Source: Posidonia oceanica (Eukaryota; Streptophyta; Magnoliopsida; Alismatales; Posidoniaceae). From it: DNA of 64,000 nt. How positions within the stretch are numbered: the stretch's first letter is position 1; every line of letters begins with the position of its first letter. Shown here one piece after another: positions 1 to 11,256 of the stretch. Position numbers and translations under genes: made by a program. Where the stretch lies: the NCBI GenBank assembly GCA_037176725.1, contig JAZBRS010000013.1, positions 8,621,001 to 8,685,000 of the forward strand, in the 5' to 3' direction. A model generated the notes under the pieces. The model saw only the letters and a program-made list of their open reading frames with translations. It did no database searches and was not told the origin of the DNA.

Positions 1-479
1 AGCGGGCCTCCTTCTCCGGCACCGGCCTCTGTTAGCTTTGCTACAGTGTTCCTATTATTTTATTTCCGTTCGTTTGCCATCGCTTTTATTTTTCCTTAAC
101 TTATGAACTTTGCCCTGAAATTGCATTTCTACGTTGCTGTTTTATTTATTTGCTCTCCAATCCAGCCGTAGTTTAAGATTCATTTAATTCTGAATAAAAA
201 TCATATGAAATTGCATGAAAAATACGTAGTTTTGCTTATTTGCATGTTAGTCCTGGTGCTGTATAAAAACTTCTGTTCTCTTTTAGTTTAAGTCCATCTC
301 TTTATTTTTATCACATCTTGGTCCTCTGCAGTTCAATGTTTTTTAGTTTTATTTATTTCTAGCCCAATTATTTATTTTATTTGCATGTTGATCCTGCTCT
401 AGTTCAAATAACTTTTCTGTTTCTTATTTTCCAGTCCAGCAATTATTTTATTTTGCTTCTAAGTCCTGTGGTTGTTAAA

Positions 480-960
480 TGTCATTTAAATATCTGCTTT
501 TACTTTATTACATTGCTTTTTAATCCTCCTGTTTATTTTATTTGCAAGTCAGTCCTCTGTTTAGTTGTTAAATTCATTTAATTTCTTATTTTACCTTATT
601 GCATTGCACTTTCATCCTACTTTATTTTATTTTTGCATTTTGGTCCTCTGCATGCATGCACAGCATCATTTAATTGCATTTTTTCCATATAAAATTGCAT
701 TTTAGCCCCTGCATGTTTTTAAATTGCATTTCAGTCCTCTACATGTTTAGAAAAATCATTTAATTGCATCTTTACAATATTAAATTGCATTTCAGACCCT
801 GCATTTTATTTTATTTGCATCCAGACCCTCAGCTTTTCAAAAACATTACATATAGGTCCCTAACTTTTCAAAAACTTTGCATATAGGTCCCTAACTTTTC
901 AAAAACATTGCATTTAGGTCCCAAACTTTTCAAAATCATCACACTTAGGTCCTTTTTTGC
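480..960. repeat. Degenerate short repeats with GCATTT/AGGTCCCT motif
   Basis: The block TAGGTCCCTAACTTTTC, followed by AAAAAC and a GCAT/ACAT word, recurs about four times between 835 and 950. Weaker relatives (TTGCATTTCAGTCCTCT and similar) run back to about 480. It looks like a decayed tandem array inside the LTR-like fragment. No protein is encoded. Confidence 0.55.
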
Positions 961-1720
961 ATTTTTGCAAGCATTACACCCATGCATCTCTGCACTTAAC
1001 ATTTTTGCACACTTTTAAGTACATTTAGCTCCCATATATGTGGGAGGACCTGTTCTGCACACCTCTAGAACCCATTTTACACTTAGATCCCTTCTTCTCC
1101 CCTGGCCCTTGGGTCTTCTGCCTTAAAGCCTGGATATCTTCCGATCGAACCGCCAGATCTTCACAACCAAGTTACCTGGACCACCCCCGTGGAGCGGACT
1201 TAATGCTGACCAAGTTTGCCTCAGATCAGGCTTCAGATTTCCAAGGTAAGTCCTTCTGAACTCCTGCACAGCACTTTTTTGCATATCACTTGCATTGCAT
1301 ACATTGTTTTTGCACCGCGCTTTCCGAACATGTAGATTAAGACTTCCTCTTCTTGCCTATCAACTCTATCTCCCCTTTTCGTGTACTCTTAGTGTTTTTG
1401 GGTTGAGTTTTCCTTGGATTCACTACTAATTGTGACCTTCTTCCCCCTTTTCCACGATCTGATTGCACCGCGAGCTTTTGGCAGCGTGCGAGACACATCG
1501 TGGGACGGTTTAGTGGGAAACAGTCACAGAATAGTGGTGATCCCTCTGCTTGCTCTCTTTCCCCCTTGTAGGTCTTCACACCTGCATTGTGTGGTCCATA
1601 AGCGGTGTTTGTTTTCACACTTACACCGCTTGCCTCTCCTTACTTTTCTTGCTCTCCTCCTTTGCATGTTTTACATCTGCATTGCATGGCTTTTACAATG
1701 TTTTGTTTCGCTTGTTTTTG

Positions 1721-2022
1721 GCACCGTTTTGCGTGTCTGCTTTGTTTCTTACACCGTTTTGCGTGCCAGTTTCGTTTCTTGCACCGTTTTGCATGCCCGT
1801 TTCATTTCTTGCACCGTTTTGCGTGCCCGCTTCGTTTCTTGCACCGTTTTGCGTGCCCACTTTGTTTCTTGCACTGTTTTACGTGCCTGCTTTTGTTTCT
1901 TGCACCGTTTTGCCTGTCCACTTTGTTTCTTGCACCGTTTTGCGTGCCTACGTTGTTTCTTGCACTGTTTTGCGTGCCGACCTTCGTTTCTCGCACCGTT
2001 TCGCATGTTTTACGTTGTTTTC
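1721..2022. repeat. 30-bp minisatellite, about 10 units
   Basis: Tandem units begin GCACCGTTTTGCGTGCC, followed by a variable CTTTGTTTCTT tail. The period is 30 bp with few indels. Because 30 is a multiple of three, long open frames appear by chance on both strands; they are not genes. The array recurs at 53912-54182 in the second copy of this element. Confidence 0.9.
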
Positions 2023-2714
2023 TCTTGCATGTCGCTTGCATTGCCTGGTTTTACTGATATTTTGTTTTATCGCCTGCATTTGCATATAGGGCAGTGATGC
2101 TTACTGCCTAGAGTTCTCACGGACTAGGGTTCGCCCGGTTCGGAACACAGATAGCATTACTAAGCGCTTAGATAGCACGTTTAATTCATTGCATCGCATC
2201 TCATCACTTAGAGTACACCTATGAGCATCTAATTAGGCATTCATGACACTTAGGCATTCAAAGTCTGCATTTCCCTATGTATGTGAATGTAAGCCTAGAA
2301 AGATCGATTCTCGGGCGTGTCGGGGGTGCCTAACACCTTCCCCGCACGTAACAGGAGTCCTTGCCCTTTCTCTTGGCCCGTAATGACCATATTGCCCTTA
2401 TCCTAGGCATGAGTCATATCATTTGCATCTTATTGCATTCCATTTCTTTTGCATTGCAATGCATTGCATCTTTTGCTTGGTTTTGCGTGTTTATTCACGC
2501 ATTTCTCTGATTTTCCTTGTCTCCCGACTTAATAGACACAGTGGCGACTCTGATTTGTCTTATCTTCTTCTTTTCTTTCCTTTTTTCCCTTTTTAAGCGT
2601 TTTCGAGTTAAGTCTTCCTTCTCGGACGCAGCCGCTAATAGTGAACCTGATTCTGATCGGTGTACACGAGCTTTGGCAGTGTGCATGGACGATCTAAACA
2701 CCGGGATTACTACA

Positions 2715-3704
2715 GCAGTATCGTGGCAGCGGACTCGGGAGGTATGATACTCCTGCGTAACTGGGCGTGATACCCTAGTCACTATGGACACCAGGACTCG
2801 CCTTTGTTTTCGAGTACTGGCTGAGCCTAGGGGTGAGGAGCCACTAGTGGTTCGAAGCACTGAGCTTGTAGACGCCGATAGTTGCGTGCCCTGTGGTTTT
2901 GTCCCGAGTGTGGACAGCTCGTCCAGGTGGGGTGAGTAGCTTTCCCAGGTGGGGATCACTTTGGAGGCTTCTCTGGTGTGAGAATGTCGTGATGGGCATA
3001 CTCCTCCATAGGGCGGCTGTCCGTGGCAGTGCAGTGAGTGCGGAGGTGAGTCCCTGGCTACTACTTCTGGCCATGTTGGTTGCTTGGCGCCAAGCAACAC
3101 GACTAGTTGTGTTTTCTTTGTGCCTGTGGGGCTGTACTTGATTTTTTGCTAGATTGGGCCTAAAACTTGCCTATTTTGTGGCTTTGTGGCTTTTACCGAG
3201 TGTTGGGCCGTATTGGGTCTAGAGTTTTCCCGTCTTTTTGCGGCGTTGTGGTTTTTGTTGAGTTTTGAGCCAGTGGGCCGAGCTTTGAGATTGATGAGAC
3301 TTGTTTTACACCTGGTTTTCCCGATTTAGCTTATTGGGCTTTGGAAAAGATGTTTTATTATTATAAAATGATTATGTTGACCCAGATTTGAGGTTTTGAC
3401 AGGTTTTACGCCTTTTTGTGGTTTTATGCTAGTTTTCTCGTGGTTTTTGCGAGGTGTGTGCTGGGTGACAAATGACAATTTCTGGTCACTCACGTGTGTT
3501 TTTTTTTAGTTTTAGTTGTAGATGCAGATGATTAGCTGGTTTGGAATCATAGTACATATAGTCGGAGTCACATAGCTGTCCATTGTAGGTTCCTAGTACA
3601 GATTTTTGTTGTTTAGCCCGTAGATAATTGTTTATATAATAGTTATTTATGTTTTAATTTGTTTGGACTTTTGGAACGTGTTGATAGCGATTCGGGTCAT
3701 TACA
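2715..3704 (+). mobile_element. Tekay-like LTR, 3' fragment
   Basis: Collinear with 38921-39870, the last part of the intact solo LTR at 37121-39870. Shared blocks include GAGGTATGATACTCCTGCGT, CCCAGGTGGGGATC and the terminal CGGGTCATTACA. The right end at 3704 is the LTR end. The left part is replaced by the minisatellite-bearing fragment, so this is the 3' third of an LTR split by a later insertion. Confidence 0.8.
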
Positions 3705-3892
3705 TTGGAGTATTTCCAACCGTTGGAATAATGTTAAATTTCAACTATGAAATTTATTGAGATTTGAGATATTTGGATAAAAGGTTTTGTTATTCCATTT
3801 TTCTACAATATTTGAATCAATACTGTTTATATCATTAAAAAAATGTATATTGTGAGAAAATGCATCAGTAAATCCATGTTAGCTATGGTAAT
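3705..3892. other. Short spacer, no gene seen
   Basis: AT-rich sequence between the Tekay-like LTR end and the hAT target duplication. The only structure noted is a palindrome, TTCCAACCGTTGGAA, near 3715. No coding signal. Confidence 0.5.
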
Positions 3893-4203
3893 GCAACAAC
3901 TAAGGTTGTAAGTGGGTTGGGTATCACCTGTTAACCCAACTTTATTCGACCCATTAAGCATGGATTAGGGTATAGATTTTGTATACCCATTAACCCATCA
4001 CCTACTAACCCATCCATTTAACGGGTCATGGTTCAGGTAGTATGCTACGGGTAACCCGTTAACCTGTTACCTGAGGGTGAATTGGTAAATTTACACTAAT
4101 CCTAATTCCCTAAACATCCTATATATAATATGAAAGTAAAGTCCGCAACCCTAAACAACCTATTCACTCAAACGTGAAACGTGCGGTTGTGCCCTAGCCC
4201 ACT

Positions 4204-4455
4204 AGCCGCCCTCCCAAATCCCAATCTCTGATACTCCATTCCACAGTCCACACCCAACGACCAACCCCACCACTCCGCCAGCCACTAGCCACCCTCCCAA
4301 ATCCCAATCTCTGATACTCCACTCCACAGTCCACACCCAACGGCCAAACTCGCCACTCCGCCAGTCGCCAGTCGCCAGCCACCCTCCCAAATCCCAATCT
4401 CCCGTACTCCACTCCAGTCCACACCCAACGACCAACCCCGCCACTCCCCCAGTCG
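4204..4455. repeat. Tandem repeat, three units of about 83-90 bp, in hAT 5' region
   Basis: Units start at about 4204, 4287 and 4377, each with CCCTCCCAAATCCCAATCTC, a CAGTCCACACCCAACG block and a CCACTCCGCC tail. C-rich and G-poor on this strand. It lies upstream of the transposase and probably forms the element's 5' untranslated region. Minus-strand open frames here are by-products of the repeat. Confidence 0.8.
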
Positions 4456-4740
4456 CCACAATCACAAACCACATCCACCACTCGTCGACTAGACGGGAGT
4501 CACCGAACAAGATCTGTGACGTCGACAGCTCTCCTGCTACTGTCTTCCACATCCACCAGTCACCGCAACCTCGTCACTCGCCGCTAGTCACTAGTCTCCA
4601 GCTGTGTCGTTGGTTCTAGAGCATCGTCGTCGACTCCGACTCTTCGCAACAAACACCACCACGTTGCAGCACCAGTAGTGTCACCTTACTGATTTTGTTT
4701 CCACCAGTAGGGTTGCCGGTCTCTTAGAGGTAAAATGAAA

Positions 4741-4935
4741 AATCATGAAGAAACTCCCCATTAATATCCTTGCTAGCATACTGATCTTGTGGAGTTGTGG
4801 TACCTGCTTATTAGAGTTTTATTTTGTGAAGAAACTCCCCATTAATATCCTTGCCACCAAGTTTCCAAGTATTTCTTGTAGAGTTTTATTTTGTTTATGC
4901 CTCTTATGCATAGTTTTATTTTGTTTATGCCTCGT
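4741..4935. repeat. Imperfect direct duplication in hAT leader
   Basis: GAAGAAACTCCCCATTAATA occurs at 4747 and again at 4828, and AGTTTTATTTTG words recur three times. This is a local duplication within the untranslated leader. Confidence 0.6.
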
Positions 4936-5019
4936 TCGACTCTTTCATTTTGAGTCTGCCAATTAATGTTGAGTCATTTTATGTGATTTCATTTTGACTC
5001 ATTTTATTTTCTAAATACA

Positions 5020-7017
5020 ATGTCACACGTAGAATCAATTAATGTTGAGTTTGCAATTGTTGAACAACAAGAATCAACGACAACCACAAGTACTTAGAAA
5101 AAGACAAGATAATCAAAATTGGATGCTTGGAAGGATTTTACTAAAATTGAAGTTGATGAGATAACAAAGGCAACATATAAGCATTGTAGTATCAAATATA
5201 TGGCTAGACCAAAAGATGGGACCAAGAATTTAATTCACCACTTGAAACCTAAACATCCCACAAAAGTGAAACAAGATGTCCATCAAATGTTAATAAATGT
5301 GGCAGGAAAGAAAAGGGACAAAGAAAATACTATAGACATAAAAATTTGGAATTTTGATCAAGAATTGAATAGGACAGATCTTGCTCGAATGATCATTCTT
5401 CATGAGTATCCTTTTGCTATTGCTGGTTTTCGGGAATTCATTAGAAATCTTTAACCACTTTTTAGAGTGGTTTCACGTACCACAATAAAAAAGGATTGCA
5501 TGAATATATATGAAGAAGGGAAGGTAAAATTATATAATCTTTTGGATACACTTACTTATTGTATTAACCTTACTACTGACATGTGGACATTAAATCAAAA
5601 CAAGGGCTACTGTACTTTGATAGCACACTACATTGATGATAACTAAAAATTGTAGAAGAGAATCCTAATTTTTTTTGTAATTGATGCTCCTCATATTGCA
5701 GTTGCACTTTCAAAGATCATTTTGGAGAGATTGTATAAATAGAACATTGATGGAAAAATAATGTCCATTGTTTTAGATAATTGTTCCACAAATGATGCTT
5801 TTGTTAAAAACATTTTGGAGAAGCTTCTTGCTAGTAATCTTGTGGCATATGGACAATTGTTTCATATTAGATGTTATGCACACATTTTGAATTTGATTGT
5901 CCAAGAAGGAATTGAGATTGTAAGGGACGTCACAACAAATGTGCGTGAGAGTGTGAAGTATGTTAAGTCTTCTACATTAAGATTGCAGACTTTCAAAGAA
6001 GTGGCTAGTCAAGTAAAGGCTCCAAATAAATCCCTTATTTTGGATGTTTCTACAAGATGGAACTTCATCTTCCTTATGTTGCAAACTGCTCTAGAATTCA
6101 AGGAAGCCTCTTCTCATATGGCAATGGTTGATAGTTCTTACAAGTTTGCACCTAATACAGAGGAATGGGAACATGCTAAGATTATTTGTGGTTACTTGCG
6201 TTACTTCTACAATGTCACTAACAAGTTTTCTACCTCCTTGTATCCTTCTGCAAACTATTTCTTTCCAAACATTTGTGCTATACATGTGGCGCTAAAAGAT
6301 TTTTATTAAAGTACTGTTCCTTTTATTTCTTCAATGGGCAATTGAATGAAGGTAAAATTTAATAAGTATTGGGATATTGCAAGCATGGTTTTGTCACTAG
6401 CTTCTATCTTGGACCCTCGTTACAAAATGAACACTGTTGAGTTTTACATGAGAAAAATTTATGGTGTTGATGGAGAGGAGAGTATTGTAGAGATAAAGAC
6501 ATGCTTGATGGACATGTACAATGAATACTGCTTGAATGTAGGAGACGACACACTTGTTTCAGGTGAGAGTGTTTCAGATGTCATTACTAGTTCACCACAT
6601 TTAGGAGATTGTTTTCCCTATACACTATCTATTGTGTCTGCAACAATTGATGAGTATAATCAATACATTGATGCAAAGTCTGTTGTACAACCATCAAAGA
6701 ATGATGTAGAATCTTACTTGGAGAATCTAGTGTTTCCTAGACAAGAAAATTTTGACATCTTAACTTGGTGGAGCTTAGAAGCACCTAAGTATCGTGTGGT
6801 AGCTTGTATGGCTCATGATATCTTGGCTATTCTTGTATCTACTATTTCATCAAAGGCCGCTTTTAGCACCAGAGGTAGAGTGCTTGATCAGTATAGATGT
6901 TCTATGCATCCAACTACGGTAGAGAGTCTTATATATGCACAAGATTGGATAATAAATGAACTTCGTGGTAAATTACAATTACACTTGCTTTCTATTTTTA
7001 TAAATTCATTTACATAA
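5020..7017 (+). pseudogene. hAT-family transposase pseudogene (BED finger plus hAT C-terminal domain)
   Basis: Three open blocks in order cover the layout of a plant hAT transposase. 5119-5454 has a BED zinc-finger-like segment (KHC, then HHLKPKHPTK); the first expected Cys is Tyr. 5761-6309 holds the catalytic-core motifs HIRCYAHILNLIVQEG and LDVSTRWNF. 6346-7017 ends with the hAT dimerisation region (NFDILTWWSLEAPKYRVVA, then STISSKAAFST). Stop codons interrupt the frame near 5086, 5454, 5644, 5740, 6307 and 6343. In known hAT transposases this protein binds the TIRs and carries out excision and insertion in the nucleus. This copy cannot make it in one piece. Family assignment is firm. Confidence 0.9.
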
Positions 7018-8086
7018 ATTCTTATAATTTATATTTTCATTGCATTTGTACGAGAAAATCTTGTTGATGTAATTCTTGGAACAATAGTAGAAGATTTTGA
7101 TGATGGAAACCTTGAAACAAGTAATTCTCATTCTCTTCTAGTCTTCTTCTTGAAGTTCCTAATCTTTTCTTGTAAATTAATCTTCTCTATACATTCGTAA
7201 AAATATTCTTATCATTTATCTAATCTTGATTTTTTTTGTAGTTCGAATGGAGGCTTAAGTCTGCTGCAGTTTTAGTTTATTTCTTCATGAGATATTATAG
7301 ATTTTGGAAATCTAGGCTATTGTAAGTTTATTTCTTTCAACTCTGGTGTCATGGCTTGTTGATGTAATTATAAGTTTATTTCTTTCAACTCTACTGTCTT
7401 GGTTGCTGAAATTAGTTATCTTGCTAGTGCTGGTTGCATTCAGATTTCAAAGATAACCATTATATGAACAAAACTATATTATGTGAAACCATTATATAAT
7501 GTCTGCTGGCAGCATTCAGATTTGACAATAATGCTGCTGGTTGCATTCAGATTTCAGATACCATTATATAATGTTGTTGGTCTGCTGAAATGCGTATATA
7601 ATGTTGCATGCTACTGCTGGTTGCAACCTGTCATATATTTGTTTGTTCAACAAGCATGTACTTTGGATTCTCACTAATTATGCTTTTCATTAGCAGTATG
7701 GTAATGTTTTGTTGTGCTTTTCACAGTTATGCACTATTGTAATTGATATGGATATTATCTAATATTTTGGACTATCTTTATTTTAGCTCAATCCTTTCAC
7801 AATTGTAATTATCTAGTATTATCTTTGATTGTTATATTATCAACTCTTATAATGTTATTAGGAATCAATAAAATGATTATTTTAGGCTTAATTTAGCCCA
7901 TGAAATGATATAAATCTAGATTTAACAAAAAAAAAAAAACTCACCCGTTTCACCCACCAACCCTACCCTAATGGATAGTGAGTTAGATATTCACTTGATC
8001 CGTTACCTGTTAGGAAAGGATAAGTTAGGATTAAGGTAGACTCGAAATCCGACCCAACCTGATCCATTTACACCCCTAGCAACAAT

Positions 8087-9897
8087 CCTATCACCAGACT
8101 CCTTTCTAATCTAGAGCAATACGCAAACACTAAGTTTTTCCACATGCTTTGTACAAATTGGTTCAATTGAACAAAATTCCTTGTATCCTACTAAATGATT
8201 TTGCCAATTTCATCTTAAATTTCTAATGTTGTCCGACGGTTATAAGTTTGAATCGTATTTGGAACTTCATCTTTAATTTCCATCATGTCTTCCACTAAAA
8301 AATAATTGATTAGTCGAAATCTAGACCTTGGAAGTTTTGTTCTTTGACATTCAACTCTATTAAGTTTTTCTGTCTCTAGAATATTTTTTTACGTGGAAGC
8401 AATCAAATGCAAAAAGAATGAAACCTCTGAGGAGTCTGATTCAGGAAAATAGAAATTTGGTTGATTTCCCTCGCTTCTTTGAAACTAACAACTGTCTTAC
8501 TGTTAGCTTCTTGTGCTCATCCATGAGGAGAAATTGAGAATAATAGGACATGTTAAAGGAGAAGGAAGAAAAAATAGGACACATATACACCACACGAGTA
8601 GGATAACACATGAACGCCGACATGCGGGAGAGTCCGAGTGGCAGAAGGCAGTAGTAGTCGGGTCAAAACTTAACGATACAAGAAGAATAATTAGATGATA
8701 TTGGCATGATTGTCTGGTAATTCGACGATTAGACCAAGTGTACGCTGTGGATTAGACCATTTATGTTGACATCACGATGCAAGACTGTGACGCTGACGCC
8801 TCTCTCTCCAACAGATCCGTACACCTTTGCCAAATCTCCGCTGCGGCCTGTCCAGTCCTCTTCTTCCGTGGGACCTGCGAGAAGAGGCCACGAGCAAACT
8901 GACGAGGGACGATGACTCGAGCCTGATCAACAAAAAAAAAAAACAAAACAGAGATGAAAGTAAGGTCTCATCGCATGGCTGTGATTCGATTCTTGATTTC
9001 CACTCATCCATCCAAGTGGGACCCACTTCACTCATCTCAGCCAGCCAGGGACCGTCGGATTACCACATGGTTTGGAAAATTCTTCGATTCTTTATGGTGA
9101 CGGTGATCTGTCGGGGCGTAGGCGGCCTACCCGTGATAGGATCGGTTCTTTCTATGGGCCGTTGAAACCAGAGCAATACAAATACAACAAATATGTATAT
9201 TTGAGGTTGGTTTTTTTTTTCTTTTCTTTTCTTTTCTTCGTTATGTATTTGCCGAAAGTAGTCTATACATCTATTTTTGAATTGACGATTAGATTCTAGC
9301 AGAGGCTACGAAACCACAGACATATAATAATGTGAATATTTGAACCATAGTGTACTTCTGAAAGTGAATGTTGGCCTTTGTTGTTATGATCCATTTTAAG
9401 CTTACCCAAACAGCTAGCAAGTCACTATATCAGCAACGTTAATGTGATCGATCATGTAGATCAAAATGCTTATGCTACACGTCACTGTAGCAATTAGTAA
9501 CTTCATTTCCTTGTTTACTTTACAAACACTTCTTCCCCACTCATTAGTCATTTTAGTGATAAGTATCTGTAAGGTAAAATTTGAGGTGTAACAGTGGCGT
9601 AAGAAGGTGAGTGACACATGGAGAGCGAAGTAAAGATAGACTGGGACCTAACTTTGACGTAATACAAGAGAGCATAAAAAAAAGCATTAGGAGGATAGCA
9701 AGAAGTGACAGATGCTGCCGATTTTTATGTTTCAAGTCCCAATACATTCGTTTGGGAAGGTGTCAATAGAAACATTCGCTCTCCAGATAAATCCATCCAT
9801 ACATAGGCCATACTGAACGTTGAACCCTCATCCAATAAGATAGTGTTGGGGATGTCATCCACGAACTTTACACGATTTTCTTTTTCATGTATAATAT
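8087..9897. other. Intergenic stretch, no recognised gene
   Basis: About 1.8 kb between the hAT duplication and the Copia 5' LTR. 8760-9150 is more GC-rich than its surroundings, and there are poly-A (8932-8943) and poly-T/CTTTT (9210-9238) runs. Short open frames occur on both strands, but I recognise no domain, splice pattern or repeat in them. This may be the oldest non-transposon DNA left of the WAT1-like locus. Confidence 0.4.
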
Positions 9898-10356
9898 TGT
9901 GTATATCTTGAATTCTAAGTTTTAATGCATCTATTTTATTGTAAATGTGTTTGTTGACGAGTAACGGAGCAATCCAAAATAGAACATCTAGTTTTGCACT
10001 ATCTAAATTTTCTTATCCTTTTATGTTTGATTTCAAATTTGAATATAAAGGTTATCTTGGATTTTTGAAAGGATAGGATTGTTTTCACTATATATATGAG
10101 TCATATGTATTATGTCGCCGTCATCTCTCTTAGTTGTATTGGGTTTTTAGGGTTTGTTTCTTTTTCTATGAAGATTTCATTTCTCCATTGTACTCTTTTG
10201 ATTATAGTGATCTGTTATCTCTCCTCCGTCTGTAGACGTAGGCTATTGTCGAACCACGTAAATCTTTTTGTATTTGAAATTGTTTATTTTCCCATTTATC
10301 TTCTTTGTGGATTTTCATATGTATATTCTGCTTGTGTATGTACATATTCCCTTACA
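9898..10356 (+). repeat. Copia 5' LTR
   Basis: Starts TGTGTATATCTT and ends CCCTTACA, about 459 bp. A TATA-like run CTATATATATGAG lies near 10087. The 5' edge is less certain: a TGTTGGGGATG at 9844 is an alternative start, but similarity to the 3' LTR begins only at about 9898. Confidence 0.7.
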
Positions 10357-10359
10357 AAT

Positions 10360-10371
10360 TGGTACCCGGAG
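10360..10371 (+). other. Candidate primer-binding site
   Basis: TGGTACCCGGAG lies 3 nt after the 5' LTR. Most plant Copia elements have TGGTATCAGAGC here, complementary to initiator tRNA-Met. Only the first five bases match that, so the site is mutated or uses another tRNA. Confidence 0.45.
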
Positions 10372-10402
10372 TTTTTCGTTTTGATCTGTTTTTTGTATAC
10401 AT

Positions 10403-11256
10403 ATGAAAATGTCTACAAAAATGAAGATTGAGAAGTATGATTGTGATGCCAATTTTAGTTTGTGGCAAATCAAGATGAAAGTACTTATTACACAGCAAGG
10501 ATTGAAGAAGGCATTGTTCAGAGTTGACAAAATGCCAACAATGATGACGAAAAAAGAGAAAACGGAGATGGATGAGAAGGCCCTATCACTTATACAGTTG
10601 AATTTGTCAAACGAGGTTCTTCAAGAAGTTTCGCAAGAGACGACTACTACTGGATTGTGGCTCAAGTTAGAAAATCTCTACAAGATGAAAACTCTGGCAA
10701 GCAAACTGCACTTAAAGCAAAGACTATATTTGCAACGTATGAGTGAAGGTACATCTGTTAAATCTCATATATATCAGTTCAGTTAAATTATCATTGACTC
10801 AAGTAATACCGATGTGAAGATAGATGATAAGAATCAAGCATTGTTATTGTTATGTTTTTTGCCTTCATCTTATAAAAAATTTAGGGAAACTCTATTGTAT
10901 GGTCGAGAATCTATTATGATGGATGTTGTTAAAGCTGACCTTTTTTTCGAAAGAGTTGATGGATAGAGAGTTACTTAGCACTAGTGAAAGCAAAGGTGAA
11001 GTCCAAACTACAAGAGGAAGAACTTCAAAACATGACTCTAATGGCAAGAAGAAAAAACAAGTTTAGATCCAAGTCAAGAATTAAGAATAAGTACTATAAC
11101 TATTGCAGAAAAGAGAGCACATCAAGGATGAGTGCTAGAAACTTCAAAATAGAAAGAATGAACACAATGGTCAGAAAGAAGATTCAATCGATGCTAGTGT
11201 TGCAAATGCAAATTCACGCAGTTTTGTTTATTCAACCGATTATGCACCAAGATTAA
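10403..11256 (+). pseudogene. Copia Gag pseudogene
   Basis: 10403-10786 encodes a typical Copia Gag N-terminus (UBN2/gag-polypeptide type) with the motif NFSLWQIKMKVLI, followed by helices that include LNLSNEVLQEVSQETTTTGL. Stop codons at about 10785 and 10971 break it. 10984-11256 holds the basic region and a damaged zinc knuckle (YCRK near 11099 in place of an intact CX2CX4HX4C). Gag would form the cytoplasmic particle that packages the element's RNA. The start at 10403 follows the primer-binding site by about 30 nt, as expected. Confidence 0.8.

Larger units (their letters stand above)
1..2714. mobile_element. Gypsy (Tat/Ogre-like) LTR fragment, copy 1
   Basis: This is AT- and pyrimidine-rich DNA without a credible gene. 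From about 1640 to 2714 it matches 53785-54863: the same 30-bp minisatellite, the same segment with GGGGGTGCCTAACACCTTCC, the same GTGGCGACTCTG string (2538-2550), and the same last bases, CACCGGGATTACTACA. Both copies lose similarity right after ACTACA, so 2714 is taken as a true element end. That end resembles the ATCTACA end of the Tat-like LTR at 45672-47373, which suggests an LTR of a related family; the assignment is inference. It is joined at 2715 to the middle of a Tekay-like LTR, so it probably inserted there. The left end is outside the window. Confidence 0.5.
3893..8086 (+). mobile_element. hAT DNA transposon with TIRs and 8-bp target duplication
   Basis: Element 3901-8078. The left end reads TAAGGTTGTAAGTGGGTTGG. 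The right end, read inward on the other strand, is TAGGGGTGTAAATGGATCAG, a typical hAT terminal inverted repeat with several mismatches. It is flanked by GCAACAAC (3893-3900) and GCAACAAT (8079-8086), an 8-bp duplication with one mismatch, as expected for hAT. Subterminal regions are rich in AACCCGTTAACC-type words on both sides. It carries one transposase pseudogene in plus orientation. Mutated ends and coding region suggest it is immobile. Confidence 0.9.

Noticed and set aside
1721..2022. CRISPR-like array of 30-bp units
   Set aside because: Units are directly adjacent without unique spacers, and the context is a plant retroelement.
1414..2097. Long overlapping open frames over the minisatellite, including on the minus strand
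   Set aside because: The 30-bp period keeps all frames open. Translations are repeats of Phe/Leu/Cys or Lys/Arg words with no domain. The same holds at 53798-54332.
4194..4552. Minus-strand Trp/Gly/Val-rich frames
   Set aside because: They translate a C-rich three-unit tandem repeat in the hAT leader.
8441..9299. Several 60-110-codon frames on both strands
   Set aside because: Mutually overlapping, no start context, no domain, and a poly-A run in the middle of one.
9844..9897. Alternative Copia 5' LTR start at TGTTGGGGATG
   Set aside because: No similarity to the 3' LTR in this segment, and the flanking GATAG has no partner after 15896.
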